Shown here one piece after another: positions 53,760 to 63,690 of a stretch of 64,000 bases of DNA. Each line of letters starts with the position of its first letter. Positions within the stretch are counted from its first letter, which is position 1. Below the pieces are notes generated by a model, which was given only the letters and a program-made list of their open reading frames with translations, was not told where the DNA came from and did not search any database. A program made the translations under genes and the position numbers. The DNA lies in contig CM071573.1 in the NCBI GenBank assembly GCA_036426205.1, positions 41,870,106 through 41,934,105 on the forward strand. Direction: 5' to 3'. The stretch comes from Ascaphus truei (Eukaryota > Chordata > Amphibia > Anura > Ascaphidae).

Positions 53760-55220
53760 TATGTACAGGTTATGTAAGCTTGAAGGCCTGTAGACCTTTC
53801 GTGGGGGGATTTTCATGAAGGTTTTGCCATATTATCATGGAATCTATGACCAAATGCGGTGTTAGTGGGCACAATTTGCACCATGGTTCCCAGCTTGCAG
53901 TGAATTTATGCATTGTGTCCTTAGGAACCCTGTGATCTTTTCCATATACATTATTTTTCACATCTTATTGAGGACATTTCACAAGCCAGATGCTTCTAAT
54001 TGGCCGCTATCCTACACCTGGTGGTTGAAAATAAGTGGGTAATTAGTTTTTCTAGAAATGTGGTAATTTCTGGGCTAGGTGTGTTTAACAGTGCTGCCCA
54101 GGGGTCTAAGGTCAGATTTAGTCCTAACATTCTATTTATAATCATAATAGATTTGGGTCCATAGGTCTTTGATATCTTTACATTCCTAATTCCTTTAAAA
54201 TCTGTTTGCCTTCGAGAATTTAGTTGAATGTCTTGGCTAGATAAGTGGCTAGGATTCCTTTGCATTCTTATAATATTGATTTGTGTGTCGGGTCCTGGGG
54301 TTTTTGATGGCTTCAAAGATTTGATTACTTCAGTTACTCCTTCTGTCATGATAAATTAACTTAATTTGTCTAGTTCGTTTTTAGAAATGGAAGGGAGCTT
54401 AGACATTTGAAGAAATTGAGACGTTAAACCATGTTGTGACTTTGACTCTATAGTCTTGTGGCCATCATAAAGTGAAGAGTAGTAGCTATGGAATTCCTCC
54501 AGAATTAGTATAGGTTCAGAAGTCAAAGTACCCAATCGCCGGCAAATAGACTGAATATTGCCTCTTCTAAGTTTCTTACTCAATCTTCTCGCCAGCATTG
54601 TGTCTTGTTTATTACACTTATCAAAAACAAAAATCTCTGTCTATCTCATTGCCTTTTCTTTTTCATAAAGACAAATTAATTTCTCCTCCGAGTCTCTCTA
54701 GTTCGTTGAGCAATTTATCATTGGGGGTTGTCTTATGCTGGGGTTCCATCTTCTCTAATTGGGAATTAAAATCTCTGTTTTTCCATTCACTTTCTCTTGG
54801 GGAAGGATATTTTTATAAGGTATTCTCCTATTATTACTTTGTGAGCTGTTCATAAACTAAGGATTGAAAGGGTTGATTTATTCAGAGAAAAGTCATCAGT
54901 GATTTGCAGGAGCTGTGTCGGGTCCTCTTCTGCTCTGAGTACTCCCAACCCAGTATTTTTGTGAGACCACGTCTAAACGGTAAGCCCCATCTGTATTGGA
55001 TGCCTAGGTTCTTCAGATGAGTCGTAAGTTCTTTCAAATGAAGTCTCTGTTGTAATGAGAAAAAGCCAAGTCATTGTATACCTTGATGGTTGCGTTTTCT
55101 AAGATTATTTCTTTAATTTCTCTTGCCTTTGTCATGAGGACTTTATCAATGAAGTTATGTATTTTGGCCACTGTCTCGTGGTGAGTCTTCCGATGTTGAT
55201 CTGGCTTTGAGAGATTTATG
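53760..55220 (-). pseudogene. L1-clade LINE fragment: ORF1 C-terminus and ORF2 pieces
   Basis: On the minus strand from about 55,190 there is an L1-type ORF1 C-terminal region (VAKIHNFIDKVLMTKAREIK, then IQYRWGLPFRRGL). Next comes ORF2 sequence: ILEEFHSYYSSLYD near 54,500 and TEVIKSLKPSKTPGPD near 54,300, the start of reverse transcriptase. That motif is followed at once by INIIRM and then C-terminal ORF2-like sequence. The RT core with its catalytic Asp pair is therefore deleted. The endonuclease is also missing. The L1/Tx1 clade assignment rests on these motif layouts. Frameshifts are frequent. Confidence 0.72.
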
Positions 55221-55775
55221 GACTCGGTATAGTTTTATTATGACCTTCAGCTCAAAAAGTTTGCACTCCCCTGGATTAGAGAGTCTCTGGTATGAGGCAG
55301 AAGGCCTACTTTTTCTCCAGGATCGGATCTTCAGATGACGTTGGTTGCCTCTTGTTTCCCCCCCCCCCTTAAGAGGTAAACAATAAGATTAAAAAAAAAA
55401 ACAATAAAGATAATCAATCACTTGTATTTTTCAAAGGCTCATCATGATATACATTTAAAATTCATTGGGTTCAAGCATGTAAAAATTGGCCGTTGAGATT
55501 AAACTAAAAAAACTCTTCCAGTGGAGCTAATTTTTTAATTAAGTGATTCCTTGAATAATTGATTGGAAACAATTGAACAATCACTCTTTGCCTAAATATC
55601 CAGTGTGGGGGAACCAAGGCTATTTCCCCTGACAATGGCGTTATTAAATTCTATCATTTTTATCCTTTTTTCGTTTTGCCCATCCATTTCATGGATTTAG
55701 GGACAGTGTAGTCAGTTCTATGAATAGATGATTGTACTAATAACCCATTCAGTTAGCATTTATTTGTTGCTTCTT
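55221..55775. other. Unassigned DNA flanking the L1-clade fragment
   Basis: It may include more decayed ORF1 sequence up to about 55,350. A C run lies near 55,361-55,369 and an A run near 55,391-55,400. Confidence 0.35.
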
Positions 55776-55779
55776 CCGC

Positions 55780-56035
55780 TGTAATATTGCCAAGATCCGA
55801 CCTTTCCTCTGTCAATCTACTGCTAAAACTTTAATGCATGCCTTTATCCTCTCCAGTCTGGATTTTTTTAACATACTGCTAACAGGCCTCTCTGCCTCAC
55901 AACTATCTTCCCTGCAATCAATCCAAAATTGGGCTGCTAGAATTATTTAACTTTCTCCCAAAACAGAATCTGCTAATCTCCTCCTTAAATTCCTCTCTTT
56001 GCTTCCATCAAATTTCAGATCACCTACGAAGCCAT
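55780..56035 (+). pseudogene. L2-type LINE reverse transcriptase C-terminal relic
   Basis: The plus strand reads NIAKIRPFLCQSTAKTLMHA, SLDFFNILLTGLSASQL and SIQNWAARI, the region after the RT core of L2-type LINEs (compare the minus-strand L2 at 62,225-63,690). A stop follows the AARI segment and the homology ends near 56,035. The piece is 5'- and 3'-truncated. Confidence 0.72.
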
Positions 56036-56159
56036 GCGGTGCAAGAGGAAGTGATGTCACGCTCACAGACCCAAGGGAAGGCAGGAGAAACAACAACAGA
56101 GGATGCCAGGTTGTCTTCACCAGAGGGGACATACGGGCTCTAGAGAACGGTCGCTTTAA

Positions 56160-56552
56160 AGAGGCAGTCCCAGGGGCGAATTTCTTTTTAACGTTTATTT
56201 AAATATAGGGTTGAAGCAGGGAATCTCCGGAGCTGAACGCCATTAATGTCAGCTCTGGGGACAGCCTTATTCCGGAGATACTTACCTGTGAATTAGGTGA
56301 GGATATTTCCCAGCCTGCGGACCAATAGGAAGCCGTGACATCATCTGTGAGACTTCCTATTGGCACATGTGACGCGGGAGCTTCAAAAGCTGAAGGCCCT
56401 ACTTCCTGAGCTGGATCAGCTACCGGCACCTACTTCAGAGGTATCTCCAGAAACAGGGGGTCCCGGAGTTGAAATTAACGGGGATCAGCTCCAGAGACCC
56501 CTTGCTTCAATTCTGTTAATTTTTTTTTTCTTAGCCGTCTGGGACTGCTCCT
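56160..56552. mobile_element. Kolobok/T2-like MITE with TTAA duplication
   Basis: Terminal inverted repeats AGAGGCAGTCCCAG and CTGGGACTGCTCCT (12 of 14 complementary) are flanked by TTAA at 56,156-56,159 and 56,553-56,556. A second inverted pair lies inside (TTGAAGCAGGGAATCTCC and the inverse near 56,490-56,512). TTAA plus an AGGRR-type end matches the T2/Kolobok MITEs known from Xenopus. No transposase is present. Confidence 0.7.
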
Positions 56553-56569
56553 TTAAGAAGAAAGGTGAG

Positions 56570-57060
56570 TCCCCAGTCAGCACTGTAGCGCGCATGCACA
56601 GCGATCTGCGGGAGAGCATTTGCGATGGGAGGGGGCGTGGCCGGTGGGTTTGCAGGGGCGTGGCCATGACCTCACGCGGCTGGTTCCCACTCATTGGCTG
56701 AACCGCCGGCGGGAGTGTGGCCACGCCTCCGTTACAAACTAGGAGTTTAAATTTCACTGCCTGACTGAAAACCTGTCGCGCACCGCTGGGGAAAGGTGCG
56801 CGGCAGGGTACTCACTGGGACCGGCCGGAGGGGGGGGGGGGGGGCAGAGCTTGAACGCACAGCGCACGCCTCGACTGGGGCCGTGGCCTAAGTGATTGAT
56901 TGTTAAATTGTAAGTGCAATATTTACCTATGAATTGTTGATAAATGGATTGATTGCTCTCTACTTTCTTGCTGAAGACTTTCTGCACTTCTCTTCTGTCC
57001 CACTCTAACCATTTCAACGCGCCTTCTGTAAGAAAGCTGCGGGCGCCGGTGGAGATTTAA
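56570..57060. repeat. GC-rich repeat-like segment with GGGCGTGGCC boxes
   Basis: It has CpG-rich DNA with GGGGCGTGGCC at about 56,633 and 56,656, a CACTCATTGGCTGA CCAAT-type motif near 56,690, and a G run near 56,828-56,844. It may be a promoter-like island or a GC-rich transposon. No transcript structure is visible. Confidence 0.35.
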
Positions 57061-58620
57061 AAAAAAACCCCATTAATCCGAGGTTTTGATGTTCTTCTGA
57101 TAAGTCCGGATCAAGATCTGACGTCCTATACACCTCATATTGTGAATACTAGAACTCTTGCACTTTTTGGACACTTCATTATTATCATATTTTCTATTTA
57201 GATTTTTTTAATATATTCTTTTCATACAAATATTTTTATTTACATGTTATTTAGCAAAATGTAATATTGTACTGTATATACTATATCAACTAGATAAATG
57301 TACACCAATTAAATTATCACTGCTAGAAAATTCAATATACTATTATGCACTCTCTTTTCTGGTATGTCAATACAAATGCCATCATCTTCTTGCTCTGAGC
57401 TCTCCAGTTAAACCTAATCTGAATTAACGTTCTGTAACACCAAGTATTAATATAAACCAATGTTTTATCATGCATGCCAGACTCCCTCACCTCATCACTG
57501 TCATTCACATTCCATAACAGCGGTCTGCATCGTGATATAACATGAAGTATAATATTAACAGTTCATCCATTCAGTTGGTTCGTTTAAAGTACTTTTTCTT
57601 AAATAGAAAGCACTGTGCTAATTTCTTTGGCAGTAAAAGCATGTATTCCTTTCATAAGCACCTCTATAAAATCAATTGTTTTCATGACAATACTACACAT
57701 TACTTCATGTACATGTAAACTTAAAAAAAAAACCCCTTTGAATCTTTCTATTTACTGTACTTAGATTTTTCTGTGAACTCGTTAGCTTGAAAAATAACCT
57801 GATTAATACCAATGGTGTATAGGAACAGTAACATTGTCCTCATAAAATCAACATGACACTGGAAGTATCTGCTGTACTTTTTTTTTAAAGGAATAGCCTG
57901 AAGCATATGTGAGAAATCTGTCGTTTTCTCGTTAACGTGTCAGAGTTCAAAAGAAGCAGCTGAACCAGGCAGAGCTTCACGTGAAACGTGGCTGATTCTC
58001 AGAGCCACCTGCTAGGAGTACCTGTATTAATAAATAACTGCAATACATGGATGGACATGGTATGAGAAGGGGAGGTCCTTGTCTGCATTTGCAGTGCGGT
58101 GTTGCATGAAGATAGTTTTCCAACACAGTAGCAGCACCTAAAAAGCTCTTTTACCAATGCCAAGCCAGCGCTGCATGTGTCAGGAAATGCAAATAAACAT
58201 TTTTAGATCGCGGATGCAATCAAAAGGTGCAAATTAAATGCGCCTTTCCCAACAAATGACTAGAAAACACGCACAGATACAGTTCAAAACTATCTAGTTA
58301 GATATTTGCTATTCTGCCAGTGGCTCGCTCACCAGGGACCGCCTCTGAATACACACAATGTTCATTCACATCTGCAATTTAGTTTTGTGTGTATGTACAA
58401 TCATAGTATATATACATATATATAGTCCGGGACAGGTTTAAAACTCCTGCAGTATGCAACACACAGAGACGTATTTATTAAACTTGATTTTGTTAACTGG
58501 ATTTCATTCAGCTTTAGAAACCTAACAATAATGTTAATACTGTACTAGTTTTGTTATGTTCTCTGATCCTTACATCTGAGCTTATCTTTATCTGCAAAAG
58601 TTGTCTACTGAATACTTTTG
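57061..58620. other. Unassigned AT-rich DNA
   Basis: No coding homology, MITE ends or tandem arrays are recognised. Confidence 0.45.
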
Positions 58621-58630
58621 ATACACTTAA

Positions 58631-58901
58631 GGCTGCGGCCCTGTTGGCGCTGACCGCGCTCATGCTTGAGCGGTGGCATCACCAGCTCTCCAAGCATGAG
58701 CACCGGGTGTCCTGGCTATTTCGCAAGCGCGTGCGGGGGAGCGTTGCTGTCAAGTTGAGCGCGCTGGAAAGACTATTTTTTTTGTTACTCAAGCGCCAAG
58801 ATTGGGTGAGCGCGCACCACGTGAGTGGGGACGGGACAATTTGAATTGCCGAAACAAAACTCGGAAAGCGCCACGCGCTCACCGCCAACGTGGCCGCAGC
58901 C
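58631..58901. mobile_element. Harbinger-like GC-rich MITE, copy 2
   Basis: GGCTGCGGCCCTGTTGGCG at the left matches the inverse of CGCCAACGTGGCCGCAGCC at the right in 17 of 19 positions. TAA flanks both ends (58,628-58,630 and 58,902-58,904). The interior is rich in GCGCTCATGC and AAGCGC words shared with 17,189-17,499. No coding. Confidence 0.8.
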
Positions 58902-58904
58902 TAA

Positions 58905-60030
58905 CTGGTTTAATTTTGTAGCGTATCACTTGGCTAAATTCGGATAATCTTTCCAAAAAATGTAATAAAATAAACTTAATGAGCATTGCCCACAAACAAA
59001 AGGACACAATACCCACATGTTCAGTGTCATAAGTAAAACAATGTTGCAAGGTGGATGTGGCTTATCTTGTTTTATTGATAAACAGTTGCACAGTAGACAA
59101 GTCTGTTAAAATATATGGCCTACAGCATGTACTAAGATGATATTTTCATTGTTATTGTGCATCAAAATGGCAGTGCAAATAGTACAAACTTTCATAAACC
59201 GGATTGATACAGTTTAAATTAAAATCACATTGTGTATTTATTTTTATTTATAACTAAATACCAAATTTATTGTAACATTATTACATACAGTAAAAATAAC
59301 CAATTTTGTTAACCTATTTAATTAAGCCTCCATACTGCGTCAAATAGATTTTTGGTTGATACATAGTACATAGTTTTGCTTTATTTTACGCTATACTCAA
59401 CTTGAATGCTTATTTTGACACACTTTCTTTGGAATATATAAAAAATTTTTTTTTAGTACATACAATTTACATCTGTAGTCATAGTGCAGTTATTTCTGTG
59501 TGCTAAAGAAAAGATGGTGAAACTTCAGGTTAGTACATAGGCACACGCATGCGCAATTTTAAATGTGAATTCTGTGCGCCAATTTTGTGCCAAAAAAGTA
59601 GTTTGTGAAACTTAATATATAGGCTCCATAATGAGACTCTTTAGGCTTGTTTGAGACTATAGTGCATACTAATTAGCTGCAGCTACTTCCAAGAGACTGG
59701 AAATGCTATTTTTATAACATATACATATTTTTGTAGGTACGATTTTGTTTTCTTCTGCGTTTTAGTTTGAACCTTTTTGATGCAATTGGGCTTGTGACAC
59801 ATTAACTGCTGGCCTCTGTGGCAGTGAAAAAAGCTAAAAAGAAAAATGAATGATTATTAAGTGCATCTTATTACTATTCGTGCTATACTTTGGCATTAGG
59901 GGAACATAAAATAGACTGCTTAAGGCACACTCGGTTGCAAAATGCTAGTGTTTTTTTTTTTACCCGAACATTTTCATTTTAAAAAACAAACATTCCTTTC
60001 TTTTGAATGGTGCAGCAATATTACATAATA
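58905..60030 (-). other. AT-rich DNA downstream of NHLRC2, possible 3' UTR part
   Basis: No gene or repeat is recognised. The first AATAAA I find on the minus strand below the NHLRC2 stop is at 59,385-59,380, about 1.07 kb away. In AT-rich DNA this could be chance, so the 3' end of the transcript is not established. Confidence 0.3.
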
Positions 60031-60059
60031 TAAGAGATATAAGTGCAGGACATAGCAAG

Positions 60060-60230
60060 ATGTGAACTCTACCATCTATTGACATGTACTGTAGGTTCTT
60101 TTTGGTAGACTAACATGAGAGTTCTTTGTACATGCTGTAAGCTTTCAAGACCTCACAAGACTCTTCTTCAGACCTCTAAGTAAAGAGGAGACTTGTAAGA
60201 CCAGAAAAGCTTCTCTACAATTATGTACTT
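60060..60230 (-). mobile_element. Penelope-type pseudo-LTR relic with hammerhead-like motif 5
   Basis: The minus strand reads CTGAAGA (60,171-60,165), A, an imperfect stem region, then GAAAGCTTAC (60,146-60,137). This matches motif 2 (CTGAGGA, then GAAAGCTTGTC). No coding part remains. It lies in the likely 3' UTR or flank of NHLRC2, on the same strand. Confidence 0.5.
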
Positions 60231-60453
60231 TCAAGATTAACTTGTGTTGGTCCATTACAAGTTATCCCACCTGGCAAATAAATAAGGCTTCTGGAACTCT
60301 AATTAGTTTACAGATGTTCATTTTGGATCGATATTCATCGGACACTAGGAGTATATAAAAATATCTCCTTGGTGCAATATTTGGACATAATAATGTATTG
60401 GAAAGCAGATCTAAATAGGCAAACTTTGGTATTTAGTATTTTTTAACACCCCT

Positions 60454-60710
60454 TTAAAATGTATAGGTAAGATCCTGTGAGGCTGGGCTACTTTGGGTTC
60501 CAGGAATCACTTGTAAAGGCTGAATAAATGAGACAGCCTTCATCATACAGAGACTGCTGTCCTGACTGCAATAATACACACAGGCGCCGATACACAATAC
60601 AGCTTCTGGGGTCGGTGATTTCAAAGGGATCTTCAGGTCTATTTGGCTTGGTTTGGATAGGCTTACAATCTTGCCGTGCGTCTTTTGCCCTTCGAGAAGC
60701 CATTCATGAC
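60454..60710 (-). CDS. NHLRC2: NHLRC2, last coding exon
   Basis: NHLRC2 (NHL-repeat-containing protein 2) is a conserved animal protein with a thioredoxin-like N-terminus, NHL beta-propeller repeats and a beta-rich C-terminal part. This exon encodes the extreme C-terminus: HEWLLEGQKTHGKI, then CVYYCSQDSSLCMMKAVSF and a final LTYTF before TAA (60,456-60,454). The acceptor is a pyrimidine-rich TTTTGCTTTTCCAG followed by GTCATGAATGG. Joined to 61,010, the split Gly codon (G|GT) is restored exactly. The reading frame is clean, unlike all the retroelements here. I identify it from recalled family similarity in the YYC-S-DSS-CMMK region. No premature stop or frameshift is seen. Confidence 0.85.
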
Positions 60711-61009
60711 CTGGAAAAGCAAAAGTCAATTATTCACAGGTAGTGAAGAATGCTGCCCAAAAATGCCTAGCAAGATCACAGCGGAACACACATTTGATTG
60801 ATTACAAAATTCACTAATGGATAACAGGAGGAGAAGGTTGCGGAGGAATCTCCAAGCTTGGCGTCTCACCAGGGGGCGATGTCTTAAATTATAACTCTGC
60901 TTCTTAGGATCCCTGCAGCATTTCTATTCATATACAGCCAGATTATAAACCATTTAACATGAACATCAGTGTTGTTTAGGAGAAAAGAAAACCAGTATAT
61001 AGTAACTAC

Positions 61010-61223
61010 CTTCTGCTGTAAGAAACCAGAAACTAGGAGCTCCTTCCGTCAATTCTGATCCCGCAGGAAGTTTCAGAGTTAATAAGTATTGCAGAGCTTT
61101 GTTGGGCGAAACCTTTAAAGGAGTCAGCTGAACAATGGGTGCAGATTTGGGCAACTTTGGTATCTGGATTCTTGTTGGCAATACACTGTCCACAACATCT
61201 ACTTCAGGGGTCAGTACGGGAAA
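61010..61223 (-). CDS. NHLRC2: NHLRC2, penultimate coding exon
   Basis: This 214-nt exon encodes FPVLTPEVDVVDSVLPT, then IPKLPKSAPIVQLTPLKVSP and ELTEGAPSFWFLTAEG, the start of the C-terminal beta-rich part after the NHL propeller. The acceptor is CTCTTTTGTAG before TTTCCC, and the donor is CAGAAG|GTAGTT. It begins in phase 0 and ends in phase 1, which fits the next exon (60,710 down) without a gap in the protein. The intron between them is 299 bp. Earlier exons must lie beyond 64,000, since none is recognisable in the remaining 2.8 kb. Confidence 0.85.
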
Positions 61224-62220
61224 CTACAAAAGAGATGAAAAACAGACATCTTCTAATGTTCCCACATTCATAATCATACTACAATTGCATTTTGGTCACA
61301 ATGCAAAAATCTATATGCTTCATTTTTAACCATTGTAGACAACTCAGCTTTGTGGTATAGCAGTGTTTGGGAAAGAGAAAGAAACATGTACCTACAAAAT
61401 ATACAGGGAAAGAAGTGAACAGTAATGAACCCCATATATGGAGCGTATTGTCAGCTAAAACGTTCTTAAGAGTGAAGTTATACCTTCAAATGTTCATGGG
61501 GTATCTAACCATCTAGGACCTGCACAGAACACTATGGAAGGCTGGTAAAAAATGTTCCTCTCCTAACTGCAATAATAAATAAGCAGATATACAGTAGAAA
61601 TATGACTGGTTGTACTTTTGTGTTGAGTTTGGCCACCAACATTTTATTTGCATATTTGTTTTTCTCAAATGAAACACCGCTTTAAACCATCCTTTGTCAA
61701 AGTGAATGTAAAAATACATAAATATTGATATGATGTGTGGGTGTGCAGGGTAGTAATGGAAGGGGGGTGGAAGAGTTTATTTGATGACTGATCTCAAAAT
61801 TGGCAGGTCTGTGAATATAACTAACCTTTGAATTCTCTTCTATCTTCAAGATTGATGTGAAGACGCCTACTTTACAAATAAAACAAAAACTATGTTTTTT
61901 TTTTCCCTTTTAGTTTGCAGTTGTAGGAAAAACTAAGCATGATGTAATCAAATACAACACTTGTTTAAACATTTCTCAGAAATGTATGGCTCCAATTCTC
62001 ATATACTCCCTGTTCTTTGTACAAAATGCAACTTCCCTTTGACAAGTGAATGTTAAACAATGAAGAACAAGAACATTTATAATCCAGTTTATTAAAATAA
62101 AACACAGCACATGTTTGGTATCTACAGTTACAAAATGGGACTCCATTGGTACTGGAGATACCTTGGTTGCAAAACAAAGCAAGGTCCCACCACCAGTGTG
62201 TTAAAAAGGTTACCACTGTA
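61224..62220 (-). other. NHLRC2 intron, no recognised feature
   Basis: Ordinary AT-rich intron sequence. Short open frames here match nothing known to me. Confidence 0.5.
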
Positions 62221-62224
62221 TGTA

Positions 62225-63690
62225 CAATTTATTTATTTATATAGAGCCCTTGTCCAGGGCGTTGTACTTTAGTTATTAGTACAACAATGGTGGGGTTGCA
62301 TATGGAACATTTAATGTGATGGGCATAGAGTCATTGTTAAGATATCTTGGTGGCGGGGAGGGGTGGGAATATTATGGTCGGGCTATTGGTTAGGTGCATT
62401 GAGAGCTTGCTTTGTTGGTGGGCAGGAGTTGGGGTCAGGTCTCTGGTTTAGCCTTCTCAGTGGCATGGTGATGGGTCTGACAGTGGAGGCGATTGGATTG
62501 TGAGATGAGTGACTTTGGAGGGTTTTGGGGAGAGTTTAAGAAGGGATGGGTGTAGTGGAGATCATGGGTGTTGGGGACGGTGAAGGAGGGGATGGGATAG
62601 AAAGAGGTTAATTGGGAATCATAGAATGTGATGGAGAACAGATTAGTTTTGAGCTAGCTTCTGAAGATAGTTAGGGAGGTGGCAGATTGGATGTGGTGGG
62701 GGAGCTTGTTCCAGTGGAGGGGGACAGGATAAATAAGGCAAATGATTGGTATCGAGAGGAGGAACAGGGGACTGGGGGAGGGGATAGAATGAAGATTGTG
62801 GCAGTCAGGGAGCAAAGACGACAGGAAGGGGTGTAGCGAGAGATGAGTGCTACAAGGTAAGGGGGCAGGGAGCAAGATCATGGACAGATTTGTCGACGAA
62901 TTTGTTGAGGAATTTAAAGAGGGAACGTTGTCGGATGGGTGGCCAATGGAGTTGGGAGAGGCAAGGGTGGCAGGTGAGATTGAGAAGTGTACGGGCTGCA
63001 GCGTTTTGGAATTGTTGGAGGGGTATGGAGTAGTAGACGGAGAGAAAGTGGTTACTGTAGTCGAGACGGGTGAAGATGAGCGAACGGATGAGAAGTTTGG
63101 TCGAGCAGAGGGAAATGAGTGGACAAATTCTTCTTATATTGTATAAGTGATAGCGACAGGTGGCAGTGAAGCGTTGGGCGAAGAGGAGGGAAGGGTCAAA
63201 GGTGACTACAAAGTTGCAAGCAGAAGAGGAGGGGGAGATGAGGTTGAGGGGGAAGGGAAGGGAAGTGGAGGGAAAAGGAGGTTGAGGGGGGGGGAGGTGG
63301 AGAGGGGGGGAGGTGGAGAGGGGGGGGGGAGGTGGAGGGGGGGGGGGGTGGTGGAGGGGGGGGGGGGAGGTGGAGAGGGAGGAGGAAGCAGGAGAGTTGA
63401 GGACTTTAGACATAGCTGAGTTTATTTGTAGGAAGTGGGAGGACAGCCAGGTGGAAATGGCAGAAAGGCAGGCAGAGGTGCGAGTGGAAAGTTCAGGTGA
63501 GAATACTGGGAAGGAGAAGTAGATTTGGATGGTGTCGGTGAAAAAATGGACGTTGTATCCATGGGAGGAGATGAAATCAGAGGACGGCAGTGTAGAGGGA
63601 AAAGCAGAGAGGACCATTAATGGAGAGACACAGTGAGAGGACAATGAAAAGAGAAACAGAGGAAAGCGATTGTAAAAAGCGTGTTTCACA
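62225..63690 (-). pseudogene. L2-type LINE in the NHLRC2 intron (RT C-terminal part and 3' UTR)
   Basis: L2 LINEs are non-LTR retrotransposons. On the minus strand from 63,690 the end of the RT domain is readable: YNVHFFTDTIQIYFSFP (a decayed form of the YADDTQ motif region), ISTWLSSHFLQIN, NFVVTFDPSLLFAQRF, FTRLDYSNHFLSVYY, FQNAAARTLLNLT and LHWPPIRQRSLFKFL. Near 62,700 comes HWNKLPHHIQSATSLTIFRS, the usual C-terminus. The 3' UTR ends near 62,225 with CTATATAAATAAATAAATTG. A proline-rich expansion (63,230-63,400) sits in frame inside the RT C-terminal region. The catalytic YADD is altered to FTDT, and other frame breaks occur, so it is dead. Confidence 0.82.
63230..63400. repeat. G-rich low-complexity expansion inside the L2 copy
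   Basis: GGGGGAGGTGGAGAGGG units expand within the L2 coding region without breaking the minus-strand frame, producing a Pro/Ser-rich stretch. Confidence 0.85.
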
